Assembly (NCBI GenBank): GCA_049487715.1
Contig: CP150576.1
Location: 186,001 to 250,000 of the forward strand
Reading direction: 5' to 3'
Length of the DNA stretch: 64,000 nucleotides
Source of the DNA: Pycnococcus provasolii
Taxonomy: Eukaryota > Chlorophyta > Pseudoscourfieldiophyceae > Pseudoscourfieldiales
In this document: in pieces, positions 27,887 to 39,731 of the stretch
Layout of the letters: every line of letters starts with the position of its first letter
Numbering within the stretch: the first letter of the stretch is position 1
Program-made: the position numbers and the translations under genes
The notes under the pieces: generated by a model
Database searches by the model: none
The model's input: the letters and a program-made list of their open reading frames with translations, nothing else
Told to the model about the DNA's origin: nothing

Positions 27887-29438
27887 GTGATGTGGCCTTC
27901 TAAGCATTCAGGTGTGGACACCTGTAGTACTTTTAATAATAACACGGCCGGCATCTGCCTTGGCGTCGTTCGGGTTAAGCCGCTCGGCGCGGGAGCGGGG
28001 GGTGGGGAAGCGTCCAGCGTCCAGGCGATCGATGAAGGTGTCACGCAGACAGTCGCATTCGACGCGGAACGCGCGCGTGTTACGGTTGACGGCCGCGAGT
28101 TCACGTATCCGTCGCACGTCATCGCGCCAGATATGAGCCAAGAGCAGCTCTACGACGCTTTCATGCCACCACGCGTCACCCAGTTCCTCGAAGGTGTCGA
28201 CGTGAACATAATGGCGTACGGGCAGACGGGTTCGGGGAAAACGCACACGATGTTTGGGTAAGTCTGGCCCTAACCATTTATGACAGATATAACAACAATC
28301 ACTAACAACCTAACACACTAAATAAAACAGACCACCCGGAATTATGGCGGAGGCGGGTGCAGGCAAGTTCGGTGACGATGTGAACCCAAACTACGGGCTG
28401 TTCCCGCGTGGGCTGCTAGACGTCGTCAACGCGGTGGCTGAGCTGAACCGCGGAGATAAGCGTGCTGTACTCACAGCAAGTGTCGTCGAGCTCGGCATGG
28501 CGGGGAACGTGGACTTGCTCCTGAGCGCTGCGGAGATGAAGGCGAGGAGCAAAAACAATCATGGCACGTGGGTCAACGGCGCTGTAAGTTTGGGTGTGGC
28601 GCTGGACAAAGCTCCAGACCCGCCGCGTTTGTACGGTATGACCGAGTTGACACTCGAGTCGCCATCTGACACGATGGCGGTGTTCGCGGGGCTTGCGACG
28701 CGCAACACGGCGGCAACGCTGATGAATGATAGTTCATCAAGATCGCACTGGTACGTCGTCCTCTCCTTGGCAAGCGGAACATGAAGAAACCGATCATACA
28801 ACCACTAACCTGACACGAAACTACATAGCATGGCATTCCTGACGCTGCGCGTGTACGACCCTGGAGCTGACACCGTGCGCACGTCACGCTTCCAATTTGT
28901 AGACCTCGCTGGTTGCGAGAGAATGGAAGATGCACACGGCCAACACATCACAATGGACTGGAGCGATCCGTCGCAGCTTACGGGTTTGATGACAAACTTT
29001 AGCCTGCTCATGCTGAGTGCGTGCGTGCGGGAACTGCTCGAGTTTCGCAAGAAGAAGAGCAATGCTGGCAAAAAGTTCTCGACCCGCTTATACATGGTCG
29101 ACTTGGTCCCTCTTCTCCAGAAATCGATGACAGGTGAGGCGTCTACGGCATGCTTCGTGAACATTTCTCAGGCTCCGAAGAATCTGATTCACTCGAAGTT
29201 TGCACTCGACTTTGGAGAGACGTTCTCGAAGCTCACGCTGAATCCGAAACCGACTCGTCCTCAAGCATGCGTGAAGATCGTGAAGGCGGCGGAAGCTCTC
29301 AAAGCCGAGGCGACGAAGGCACTCAATCGTGCCAACGGCAAGAAGAATGATAGGTTCGTGACGATGCGGCAAGCTCAGGTGCGCGATTGTGACCAAATTC
29401 TCGCCATCCTCAACACCCTAAGGGAGGTCAGGACGTGA
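27887..29438 (+). CDS. kinesin motor-domain protein (3 exons)
   Basis: Model: exons 27887-28257, 28331-28750 and 28829-29438, with introns of 73 bp (GTAAGT...AAACAG) and 78 bp (GTACGT...CATAG), giving 466 aa with frame kept across both. Splicing restores three kinesin signatures: the P-loop AYGQTGSGKTHTM, switch I NDSSSRSH, which continues across intron 2 into CMAFLTLRVYDP, and switch II FVDLAGCER. LLQKSMTGEASTACFVNIS matches the motor alpha4-alpha5 region. The protein stops soon after a ~70-aa neck-like helix, so it has no long stalk. The subfamily is not clear, and residues ~140-235 are more divergent than usual. The 5' end could include another exon. Confidence 0.85.
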
Positions 29439-29969
29439 TTCTTTATGAATACTGAGAAGTGCGTGCACGACTTCCTACCTCCTATGGCATATATGGTGAT
29501 ATGGCACATGGGTAGTGAGCAGGTAGTAGTGCGTGAGTGAGTGAGGACTTCCTCAATCATCATGATGTACCATAGCGTCGACCGACCGCAAGTTGTACAA
29601 TACAGCAAAATCGTGACATGAGAAAAATGTAAAAGCATTTTGTTTCTACCTTACTTACTTCTCCGGATCGATGGTATCTTCTTGTGACTCGTCTCTGGCC
29701 ACGTCTATAGCCGGCCGCCGCCGACATCAAGGTCAGGCTGCGAACATACATACATGACCCAACATGATCCAACACCCTTAAATCCGAGCCAACTCCCTAC
29801 ATCCGAGTCACCAAATATACCAACTATCGTAGTACCACTGTAGAGGTGCAAGTTGCGCACGTGACGCGTAAGGTAACGCCCCTATTGTCCCCGGACGATC
29901 CCCCCCCCCCATGCATTAGATTAGACTGGGAAGATGTGACATCACAAATTCCAGTCAGTTTCGGATTCC
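29439..29969. other. intergenic, with C11 run
   Basis: AT-rich 3' flank of kinesin, then a C11 run at 29900-29910, 60 bp before the next ATG. No gene is seen. Confidence 0.5.
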
Positions 29970-31802
29970 ATGGACGCCTCCTCCGCCCCACCTCCACCTG
30001 TAGTAGTACCTGTAGCTTCAACATCTTCGACGATGGCTGCCACACACGTGTACCCGTCCGCGGGCGTGCTATGCGTGCCTATGGAGGTGCGCGCAATCAC
30101 GACATCAAGTCCATGGACCCAGTCCACCTTACTCATCGCAGGACGAGCCACGCACGTGCGCCACTCTGCTGCTCATGCCAATCCCACCCAGTCAGCAGTT
30201 GGGGGGGCACCTACCCTTAGCGACAACGAGTGGGTGGGAGCACCGCCGGTGCCGTCGCGGGGGGGCGGTGTGGAGAGATACACGCCGTGTGTCGTGGCGT
30301 TCGATACGAAAGAAAACTTTCAAAAGGACTCTCAGCCGAAGTGGACGTGGACGTGGAGAGAGCAAGGAGGTTTCTTCGGCACGGCTGAGGAGCACTCGAC
30401 CCACTTCGCAGTGAGCGCCATCGCGGTCACGCCTGATGGAACGACGTGTGTGGCTGCCGTGCTATCAGCGATCTTGACCTTCCGCGTTGAAAGCGGCGTC
30501 CCGCTATTCGCCGTGGACGTGGGTGCGCAGGTGATCCGTGACGCTGCACTAGCCCACACCGCCAACGCCGTCGCAAGGCCAGCGAGTATCGTCGGCGGTG
30601 CACCTGTCACGTCGTTGGCTTGTCCGGGTGGAGGTGTTGTCGTCGCCAGCTGCGATGGTGCATACGGAGGTCACGTCGTGTACCATCTGCGCGACTTGAC
30701 GCTGCACGACGACGACATGGCTTCTGATTCTCAACAACACGTCAGCGCGACGCTATCAGCCGTTCCCACGTACTTGCCAGCGCTCTCTGCGCCGGATATA
30801 GTGGAACCTACGACTCGCAGACAACAGAGGAGGATTGCCTTGCCTGCGCAAAATAATCTCGGTGCGTCGTTGCTTTACGCACTTCCTCCCGCATGCCGAC
30901 AGCCGCATCGCCCGAGACTCGTCGCGTCGAATCTGCACACACAGGCTGTAGCCCTTGTCGAAGTGAGCGAAGACGCAAATGTCACAGATCCATTCGTATG
31001 GAGGGTGAAACCAACGAAACGTGGTGAGAAACTTGGTGGTGCATGCATCGCGGCAACACGCGGCGGCTCGTTCAACGTGCTCGTGCTCTGCGGCGAGCTC
31101 GACCGTAATCGCGAGGGTGCTTCCGCCATCGGATCTGTGCCCAAGCTGCGCTGCCTTGACGGCGAAGACGGCACAACGCTTTGGAAGATGTCCAGCCTTG
31201 AGGGTGCGGACGCGTACCTTACGAATGGAGGCGGCATTCGACTTCACATGGCTGGCGCTGTGGTGAGCGGAGACGGCTCAAGTCTCTTCGTGAGTCAGTG
31301 GGATGGCGTAGTTTGGTGCATTTCTGCCGCCACCGGCTCTTGGATCACGTCGCTGCATGGTCAGCCTCCAGGATCCAGCCACAGCTTCTTTCGGGGATAC
31401 ACACACGAGCAGGCGACGCCACCTTGCCTATGCGCGCCGTACGACGGCGAACTCCTTTTCACATGCGCTCGCGACCATGCGTCCAGAGGTGACACCGTTC
31501 GCGCGTGGCGTGTGGGCGTACCGCTGACTTGGTCGCGACAGAAACATGGCAGATTTCCTGCGCCGTTCAAGGAGGCTGTGCGCACGCTGCTGCGATGCGT
31601 CTCGCGGGCACGCAGGGGATTGGCGGAGGTTGGCGACGCGCAGAACAAAGATGCCGCACACGCACGTGCTGTTCTCGATGCGATGGCACGTGAAATAGGG
31701 CTCGTGGATGTTGTGGTGGAAGCTCTTGCGGAAGCTTGGTACAAGCTCGAACGGCGGAGGCAATCACTCGTGAACAAGGATGATGTTCTCGTACAGAGAT
31801 GA
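29970..31802 (+). CDS. beta-propeller (WD/PQQ-like) repeat protein, unknown role
   Basis: 610 aa, no introns needed. Several blade-like repeats are visible: HFAVSAIAVTPDGTTCVAAV, a LRCLDGEDGTTLWKMSSLEG quinoprotein-like blade around 400, MAGAVVSGDGSSLFVSQWDG (~430) and a following WCISAATGSWITSL. The C-terminal ~100 residues are helical and basic. No signal peptide or membrane helix is seen. The exact family is unknown; WD-repeat scaffolds and PQQ-like propellers are both possible. TGTAA lies at 31839-31843. It is tail-to-tail with the TMEM115 gene. Confidence 0.6.
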   Translation: MDASSAPPPPVVVPVASTSSTMAATHVYPSAGVLCVPMEVRAITTSSPWTQSTLLIAGRATHVRHSAAHANPTQSAVGGAPTLSDNEWVGAPPVPSRGGGVERYTPCVVAFDTKENFQKDSQPKWTWTWREQGGFFGTAEEHSTHFAVSAIAVTPDGTTCVAAVLSAILTFRVESGVPLFAVDVGAQVIRDAALAHTANAVARPASIVGGAPVTSLACPGGGVVVASCDGAYGGHVVYHLRDLTLHDDDMASDSQQHVSATLSAVPTYLPALSAPDIVEPTTRRQQRRIALPAQNNLGASLLYALPPACRQPHRPRLVASNLHTQAVALVEVSEDANVTDPFVWRVKPTKRGEKLGGACIAATRGGSFNVLVLCGELDRNREGASAIGSVPKLRCLDGEDGTTLWKMSSLEGADAYLTNGGGIRLHMAGAVVSGDGSSLFVSQWDGVVWCISAATGSWITSLHGQPPGSSHSFFRGYTHEQATPPCLCAPYDGELLFTCARDHASRGDTVRAWRVGVPLTWSRQKHGRFPAPFKEAVRTLLRCVSRARRGLAEVGDAQNKDAAHARAVLDAMAREIGLVDVVVEALAEAWYKLERRRQSLVNKDDVLVQR

Positions 31803-31931
31803 AGCCTTTTTTTTGTGATTGTTGTACAACATCTTTTGTGTAAAATAGTTAAAAATTTTCCAATGTGTTGTTACCCGAAAACAAGACGGAGACGCACATA
31901 TTTTACGACGATCTCATAGTTTTGCTTTGAA

Positions 31932-33210
31932 TCACACCGCCGATGCTGCTGCCGACTGCTTTGCCGCCGCCGCCTGCGCCAGCCTCTCCTCGAGCGCGCG
32001 CGCGCCTCGCTCTCGCCTTCGGCGTGCATCCTCCGAGTCATTTCCTGGCAGCGGTGCCGCGGATGGCATACCCGCGGCGAGCGATCCAGCTGCGCCGCTG
32101 GCGTAAGAGCCACCGCCGAAGATGCGATCTGTGAATCGGTCGAAAGGTGTGAGAGCCGCCTGGAACGCGGGCGGCACGCACGACGCCACTGCAAACTCTT
32201 CCGATGCGTCGCCTGGAATGGGCTGATATGGAGAAGCACCAGGAGCTCCAAGTGCCTCCGTGGGTGCGGGTGGCTGGCGAAAGTAGCGCAGGTAGACCCA
32301 CGCCGCGATGGTCCCGCCGAGCGCGTTGCTTGGCAGGCCGGTGGGCAAGAGGTTCGTTGCGACGGAGGAAACGAGCGCCGTGAGGAGGAGAAGGGCGGCG
32401 GGCATGTACGGCACGTAAGGTGCGATGGTCGACGGCACGGCGCCGACCGCCTTCGCGTTCACCTGTTTGAGCGCAACAAAGAGTGCGGCAATGGCAGCGT
32501 GCGCTCCCGTGACATTGCTGTACAGCAGGTCCGTCCTCTGCGTGACGGCGAACGTAAAGACGAGCCAGAGCCAGGTGACGATGGCACCTCCGACGTTTGC
32601 GATGGCGATGGTCTTAGCGATTTCTACCGTTCCCATGACTGGCTCCACCATTCGAGCGAGCGAGCATATGAGTGCCCCCGATAGGATCGCCGAGACGACT
32701 GAGGCGTCGCAGTATGCCGTGGTGATGATCGTCGTCGCATAAGGAAGCACCCTTTGTGTTGTTGTGGGAGGTGGGGAGTTTATGGTTAGAGTACGAGTGA
32801 ATACGCGAAATCAAGGTCGATCGAACGTGTGTGTACACCACCACCACCAGCAGCAGCAGCACACTCTAAACTCCGCGTTTTATTTTTTTTCTGCTAGACA
32901 AAAGTTTTCACACACGACAAAACCACACACAAGCAAATCACAAGAAAACAGAAAACAGAAAACAAGAAAACAAGAAAACAAGAAAGCAAGAAAACGAACG
33001 AACATACTTGGCAGGCACAAGTCCGAGGTACGATCGCACACCTGGCAAGACCAACATCAATAAGGATGACGAGAGCAATAACGCGGAGTACAGGAGCGAA
33101 AGACGCGTGTACGGCGGAGTGAAAGATGAAGACGACATGGACGAGGAAGGGGCTGCCGCTGCCGCTGCCGCTGCCGCTGCTGCCGACGACGACGCTGCCG
33201 ACTCCGCCAT
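31932..33210 (-). CDS. TMEM115: TMEM115-like rhomboid-fold Golgi membrane protein (2 exons)
   Basis: Model: exon 1 33210-33008, intron 33007-32752 (256 bp, GTATGT...AAG), exon 2 32751-31932, giving 340 aa. Splicing joins LGLVPAK to VLPYATTIITTAYCDAS, which restores the start of the DUF1751/TMEM115 domain. Several membrane helices follow, including LLLTALVSSVATNLLPTGLPS, then a Pro-rich cytosolic tail. Exon 1 starts with a poly-Ala stretch of 11 and carries the first helix. TMEM115 proteins are rhomboid-fold, catalytically inactive Golgi proteins involved in retrograde traffic. Telo-box repeats (33263-33286) lie 53 bp upstream of the ATG. Confidence 0.78.
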
Positions 33211-33262
33211 GGCAAAAACGAGAAAACGAAAATCAGGGGAATAGTACTTTAGGAAGCCCGAG

Positions 33263-33286
33263 GTTAGGGTTTAGGGTTTAGGGTTA
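33263..33286 (-). promoter_or_regulatory. telo-box tract upstream of TMEM115
   Basis: Three TTAGGG-type units with TTTAGGG spacing on the plus strand, directly upstream of the minus-strand TMEM115 start. Confidence 0.55.
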
Positions 33287-33315
33287 GCTCCTTAAGCTTA
33301 GGTCACTTACAAAGG

Positions 33316-34581
33316 TTAAAACCACGCGTCTTTCGCCATCTGCACCGCGCTCGCACTCACGCTGTGCGCGCCGCCGGTGTGCACGAATACGACAGTAGTA
33401 CTTGTTCCACTGCTCGTTCCACCTACTCTAGGGGCCCAAGCCTCTGGATCCTTTTTCACGTCGTCGCAAAACGCGCGCAGCGCCTTTCCGGTATACACGG
33501 GATCGAAAATCAGTCCCGTGCGCATCGCAACATCTGACACGAAGCGAATATCCGCGGGACGCGACACGGCATATCCGAGACCCTTCGCCTGACGCACTTC
33601 CATGATTCCAGAGTCACGCACGCGCTTCCAGCCCTCCTCTGCCGGCGTGTCATCCGCGACGCCAAGCAGAGACGCGTGCGCACCCATCTCCACGAACGTC
33701 TCGTATGCGTGTGTGTAGAAGTACTCCTCGTCGTCGCAAACGCAGTAGCAAGTTAACTTCGTGCGATTCTCCTGCGCCGTCGGATGAAGGTGCAAACCTA
33801 TGGCAAGTCCAGCTGCCGTTCCTCCGCTCCCTGTCGCGACGACGACGTGTGTGACTGTGTTCGTCGTCTGACTGAAAATTTCATCCACGCATCCAATGTA
33901 TCCCCATGTACCACACCCGTTCGATCCGCCAACGGGAATGACGTATGGATGCCTTGCACCGTACTCGTCGCGCAGGCGCTCCTGCAGTGTTCTCGTGAGT
34001 GCCACGGAGCCGTGTGTGACGTATTCAGAACGCGTGACGAGCCAGATTTCCGCGCCAATCATCAGCGAGAACATGAGGTTGCCCTCGGTACACTTGCGTA
34101 TGGATGCCTCGCTGGGTGGTGGTGGTGGCGCTGCACGTTTGTCTTGTTCTGGCTGCAGAAGGCGACGCACGCGCTGCGTGGTAGACGCCGCGAACGTCGC
34201 CAGAAACTCGTCCACCTCCTCCTCACTTCCCCGAAGAATTATGTGCGGCTGCATGCCCAGTTGTCTTGCTGCCGAAGCCGTTGCGCGGCAGTGGTTGGAT
34301 TGTATCCCACCTATGGTGATGACGGCATCGGCGGATTGTTCCAGTGCTTCCGCGAGCAAGAACTCGAGCTTGCGTAGTTTGTTTCCGCCTGCGACACACG
34401 CCGTCTCGTCGTCTCTTTTGATCTGCAAGTTGAGCGGCACGCCGCACCAGGCTAGGTCAAAGTCGTGCATGGGCGTGGGTCGCGCGGCGATGAGCGGGAC
34501 GCGCGTGCGCGGCGGGTGCGGCAGGTGGTTGTTGGCGGTGCACCACGCCGGCGGCGAGTACGGCTGGCATCGTGCGGACAT
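33316..34581 (-). CDS. PLP-dependent ACC deaminase / D-cysteine desulfhydrase family enzyme
   Basis: 421 aa from ATG at 34581. The PLP-binding Lys lies in GGNKLRKLEFLLAEAL, followed by GGIQSNHCRATA, the hallmark of the ACC deaminase/D-cysteine desulfhydrase branch of fold-type II enzymes. HVVVATGSGGTAAGLAIG is the phosphate-binding loop. A Lys/Pro/Gln-rich insertion of ~35 residues follows the IILRG strand. Reactions in this family are 1-aminocyclopropane-1-carboxylate to 2-oxobutyrate plus ammonia, or D-cysteine to pyruvate, H2S and ammonia; sequence alone does not decide which. A minus-strand TGTAA lies 5 bp after the stop. No clear targeting peptide is seen. Confidence 0.82.
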   Translation of the reverse strand: MSARCQPYSPPAWCTANNHLPHPPRTRVPLIAARPTPMHDFDLAWCGVPLNLQIKRDDETACVAGGNKLRKLEFLLAEALEQSADAVITIGGIQSNHCRATASAARQLGMQPHIILRGSEEEVDEFLATFAASTTQRVRRLLQPEQDKRAAPPPPPSEASIRKCTEGNLMFSLMIGAEIWLVTRSEYVTHGSVALTRTLQERLRDEYGARHPYVIPVGGSNGCGTWGYIGCVDEIFSQTTNTVTHVVVATGSGGTAAGLAIGLHLHPTAQENRTKLTCYCVCDDEEYFYTHAYETFVEMGAHASLLGVADDTPAEEGWKRVRDSGIMEVRQAKGLGYAVSRPADIRFVSDVAMRTGLIFDPVYTGKALRAFCDDVKKDPEAWAPRVGGTSSGTSTTVVFVHTGGAHSVSASAVQMAKDAWF

Positions 34582-36028
34582 GCGCCGGAAGAAATATATG
34601 ATTTGGTTTGGCACCCAAGGTGGAATCAAAACCCCAAACAAAAGCAAGAACAAAAAACAGCACAAACCCCCAAAAACGCACAAAGAAAAATCGGTTGGAC
34701 TTGTGGAGAGTTGAGACCCCTGTTTCCAGATTCAAAAAAGCATAAGGCAGATCCGGTGGGATTGGTCGGACTGGTTTGGAAACACAGATTCGACCTTCTC
34801 GGCCTATCAGAAAACTTTTTTTGTATCAAATGGGGGTTTATTCGCTACCAGGTATGTCTACCGGGTACAGAGTGCAGTAGTGGGTCGCTCTCCCGCCAAG
34901 TGGCGCGCATCACGCTCTTCACTCGCAGCAGTGCTCCTTCCTAAAGGCACAGTACTGCATTCTGCGCAAGTGCCTCCCTCCCTTGCGGTGGGGTATCGTT
35001 TTTCCGGCGGCACCTCCGGCCTGGTTTATAGAATACCGCCTTAGCATACTCCTCGGTCGTGGGCAGGTGATCGGGTGCCCCCTCGCCCCGCGTAGGATTC
35101 TTCTGTCCCTTGGCCCTTGGGCGTTGGGAACGACGGACTTTCCACTCCATCCATGTGCCTCCCTCCTCTTCCTGTCACCTGTGATGCGCACAAAACCATC
35201 TCAACCCACCCTGAGGCCACCCAACGACAAAGACAGGCAGACAGGGGTGTGTGCTTCATCACATCAATCCCCCGCCTTGAGGCAACCCTTGCTGATGCCT
35301 TGCTGCAAGCCTGCAACGGCAAGAAGACCAATACCAAGACCAAGGCCAAGACCAAGACCAAGAAGAAGCCCACTTCTGATCACACCACTGGTCACCACGC
35401 CAGCACGCTCCACAGGAGCTTATCGTAGTACCAACCACTCCCTTGGTTGGTACTAGTCTAGGAAGAGGGAAGTGGCGCCTCAACACCACCGTTGGCAAAA
35501 ACACCACTCCCTCGCAGCCAACCGGAAAAAGTACAGTACCCCAAACAAAGACTGCAAAAGAAGCCAGTCCACAGTCCACAGCACTCTCCCACAACAACAA
35601 AAGGGTCGGAAAAAAGAGGGGAAAGGCTTCAAAACCGTTCCCTCGACAAAAGAACGGGCATGAACAAGTGTCCCCCCAAGTGTTCCAGCGAAAGGAGAGG
35701 AATTCTCCTCCTCCCAAGTCCCATCCCGGTTGTTATCGCTCAGGCCCTCAGGTGGGATCCCACTTCCCAGAGTGTGTGCTAGGGCTTGCACAGGGGCCCG
35801 GGGGTGACAAGTCTGCCCTTTGCCTTTCGTTCTGCGCGTGGCCATCACATACATACATACATCACAACAGGCGAGGGTTGTCCTGTTGTTGGTGTGCGCT
35901 CCTCGTGCTCCTCGTGCTCCTCTCTTGGCTCCTGAGTGCTCCTGGTGTCTTGGGTGACTCTCTTGGCTCCTGGAGTTTGTCATTGAGTGAGTTTGTGATT
36001 GAGTGATACGTATTGTGGTGAGTGAGTG
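34582..36028. other. 1.45-kb intergenic region, no convincing gene
   Basis: Contains a CCAAGA/CCAAGG microsatellite (35326-35372), a 12-bp hairpin at 35426-35455 and CTCCTCGTG repeats near 35900-35950. Open frames here are Lys/Pro/Ser-rich and lack recognised domains. It may hold an old repeat element. Confidence 0.45.
35426..35455. repeat. perfect 12-bp inverted repeat, 6-nt loop
   Basis: TAGTACCAACCA pairs with TGGTTGGTACTA around CTCCCT. It may be the end of a small mobile-element remnant or a chance palindrome. Confidence 0.5.
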
Positions 36029-37675
36029 ATGGGGGCACGTGGTGGTCGACGCCTTCCCTCTTCTTCTGGAGGAGGCGGTGCAGCAGGTGCCACCAGTGCG
36101 CCGTCAAATCGCAGCGACCACCCTGCAGGAGCTGCTGCTGCAGCTCCTCCTGCTGATTCCCTCATGATGCGCGGGGAAGGGAGGCACGTCACGTGGGTCG
36201 GTGGAGCGGGAATGGACCCGTCGAAACTCGCAGACATGGGTGTGCCAGAACTTCGCGCCAAGTTCCAGGCGGCGTTTGGGCAGGCGACGGCATCCAACAA
36301 CGGCGCGTGGCTGCGTCGCAAGCTGGCAGAGCCGCGCGACCAGCGTGCACCGCCGCACCGTGCAACGGTGCCGCGTGCCAGAGATCTCAGCGCCGCCATA
36401 TGGAGCGACGACGCCGCGGCACAGGCTGCACAGCAGAACCCGCCGCGACGACGCGCCGGATCCAGCGCGGGTGCGGCGGCGGGAACCAGGCGCAGGTCGT
36501 CAGCTGCCGCAGCAGGTGCAGGTGCAGGAGGACGGCCAAACTCGCGACGACGAAAACCTGCCGTGACAGTCATGAAGGAGTCGCGCAGCCAGCGCACGCA
36601 ACTGCAGGACCCTCCCGAGGGGTTTGAGAGGGTCACGGAGCAGAGCGTCACACCCGACAGGCTCTACGAAGGTGCGCCAGTGCGCGTCTTCTGGCACGAC
36701 GGAGATGACTCCAGCTGGTGGGAGGCGACGATTACCAAATATCGTCCGCGACCAGGTGCCGCCGTTCGCTGCGAGCTGATGTACAATACGAACCCGCCTT
36801 CATACGAGAAGGTGGACGACTTGCGTGAACTTGCACGCCGCGGAGAGCTTGCCGCGGAGCATGTGGGCAACAACAACGACGATTATGACAACGACGCGTC
36901 CTCTTCGGACGACGAGGGTGCATATGTTGTCGATAGAGAGGCGGAGGTGGCGGCGATAGAAGATGACGACGACGAGGAAGAGGAAGAGGAAGAGGAAGAG
37001 GACGAAGAGGAAGAGGAGGAGGAAGATCAATCCGCACCTGCCGCCGCCGCAGCAGCTGGGTTAGCCGCAGCCGCAGCCGCAGCCGCAGCAGCAGCAGCAG
37101 CTCCAGCAGGAGCAGTCCTGCGCGGTCAGAAACGCAAGGCAAGCGCGAGTCGCCAGACTAACGCAGTTCGCGCCGATCAAACTCCGGTCAAACTCCAAAG
37201 GCCACAAGCACAAGGGATCACTCCGACACCATCCCCGAACCATTGGAAACCACCATTTGACCGTGGACTACAGGCACTGCCGGTGGAACCAAATCACGCC
37301 AGTCTTCACCCACATCAGTCACAATTCCATCATGCATCGCCGCTTCTAGCAGGACCAGGCGCGGGAGCTGGACTGAATTCTCCCTCACCTCCAATGCAGA
37401 CAATGTATAATCAGCGAACAACGCGCTCACAGAAAACAACGCAGCTTCCACCACCACATCCTGCTGATTACTTTCAGCAAGCAGGATTTGATGGGCCCGT
37501 CGTCATGGGCGGTTTACCTTTTGAGGATGTTCTCACCAATCCCAGTGGTGATCCCAACGACAACAACCTCCTGGATAATCTGATGCAAGAAACGCCGCAC
37601 CCAGCGTACCCAGCATTTCCTTCTTTCGACGCGGAACATCCTCACCACCACCACCACCACCACCACCACCAGTAG
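36029..37675 (+). CDS. Agenet/Tudor-like acidic nuclear protein, unknown
   Basis: 548 aa. Residues ~60-100 contain DMGVPELRAKFQAAFGQ followed by TASNNGAWLRRKL, a short helical motif seen in plant chromatin-associated proteins. A basic Ala/Arg region follows. Next comes a Tudor/Agenet-like barrel (~205-265: GAPVRVFWHDGDDSSWWEATI...YEKVDDLRELARRGEL). An acidic run of over 20 Asp/Glu (~312-332), poly-Ala, and a Pro/Gln/His-rich tail ending in poly-His complete the protein. This is consistent with a nuclear chromatin or transcription adaptor. The domain calls are by eye, and no specific family name can be given. Confidence 0.6.
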   Translation: MGARGGRRLPSSSGGGGAAGATSAPSNRSDHPAGAAAAAPPADSLMMRGEGRHVTWVGGAGMDPSKLADMGVPELRAKFQAAFGQATASNNGAWLRRKLAEPRDQRAPPHRATVPRARDLSAAIWSDDAAAQAAQQNPPRRRAGSSAGAAAGTRRRSSAAAAGAGAGGRPNSRRRKPAVTVMKESRSQRTQLQDPPEGFERVTEQSVTPDRLYEGAPVRVFWHDGDDSSWWEATITKYRPRPGAAVRCELMYNTNPPSYEKVDDLRELARRGELAAEHVGNNNDDYDNDASSSDDEGAYVVDREAEVAAIEDDDDEEEEEEEEEDEEEEEEEDQSAPAAAAAAGLAAAAAAAAAAAAAPAGAVLRGQKRKASASRQTNAVRADQTPVKLQRPQAQGITPTPSPNHWKPPFDRGLQALPVEPNHASLHPHQSQFHHASPLLAGPGAGAGLNSPSPPMQTMYNQRTTRSQKTTQLPPPHPADYFQQAGFDGPVVMGGLPFEDVLTNPSGDPNDNNLLDNLMQETPHPAYPAFPSFDAEHPHHHHHHHHHQ

Positions 37676-37923
37676 TGCTGAGGAACAAAATTTCACCAAA
37701 ATGCGCTACCCAGTCTTACATGTTGTTCAGAGTACGCTTGAAAGCTCTTTTCCTTTTGTGGCTTGCGGGCGGAAATAATTTCTTTTCTTGGATTTGTGTA
37801 ACCTTTTTGTTTCACATTCATTTTCAATCTTTTCTTTTTTTTAAAATTTGTAGAGTAAATTTTATTTTGTCGCTGTTGTTTTTTTTCGCCAGCCCAACGT
37901 CAGGTCGAAAAGAAAGTCTCGTT

Positions 37924-39567
<1,644 letters not shown>

Positions 39568-39588
39568 TCAGGGGAGGGAGATGATAAG

Positions 39589-39644
39589 CCTAACCCTAAC
39601 CCTAACCCTAACCCGGAAACCCTAACCCGGAAACCCTAACCCGG
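39589..39644 (+). promoter_or_regulatory. telo-box tract in a bidirectional promoter
   Basis: Four CCTAAC units followed by three copies of a CGGAAACCCTAAC-like unit, 145 bp from the adenylosuccinate synthetase ATG and ~90 bp from the NCBP3 ATG. Confidence 0.6.
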
Positions 39645-39651
39645 ATCCCCT

Positions 39652-39658
39652 TATATAA
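39652..39658 (+). promoter_or_regulatory. candidate TATA box (TATATAA)
   Basis: TATATAA 74 bp before the NCBP3 ATG, directly after the telo-box tract and followed by a long pyrimidine (TTC) tract reaching the start codon. Confidence 0.4.
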
Positions 39659-39731
39659 CCCTCATCTCTTCGCCTTCGCCTTCTTCTTCTTCTCCTCTTG
39701 ATTCATTCTTCTTCTCTTCATTCTTTTTCAT

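Noticed and set aside
35426-35455. Hairpin as a transcription terminator
   Set aside because: Intrinsic terminators are a bacterial feature; the surrounding genes are eukaryotic and no T-run follows.
35443-36006. 187-aa open frame in the 34.6-36.0 kb spacer
   Set aside because: Lys/Ser/Pro-rich then hydrophobic, no domain, and overlapping simple repeats. Not supportable as a gene.
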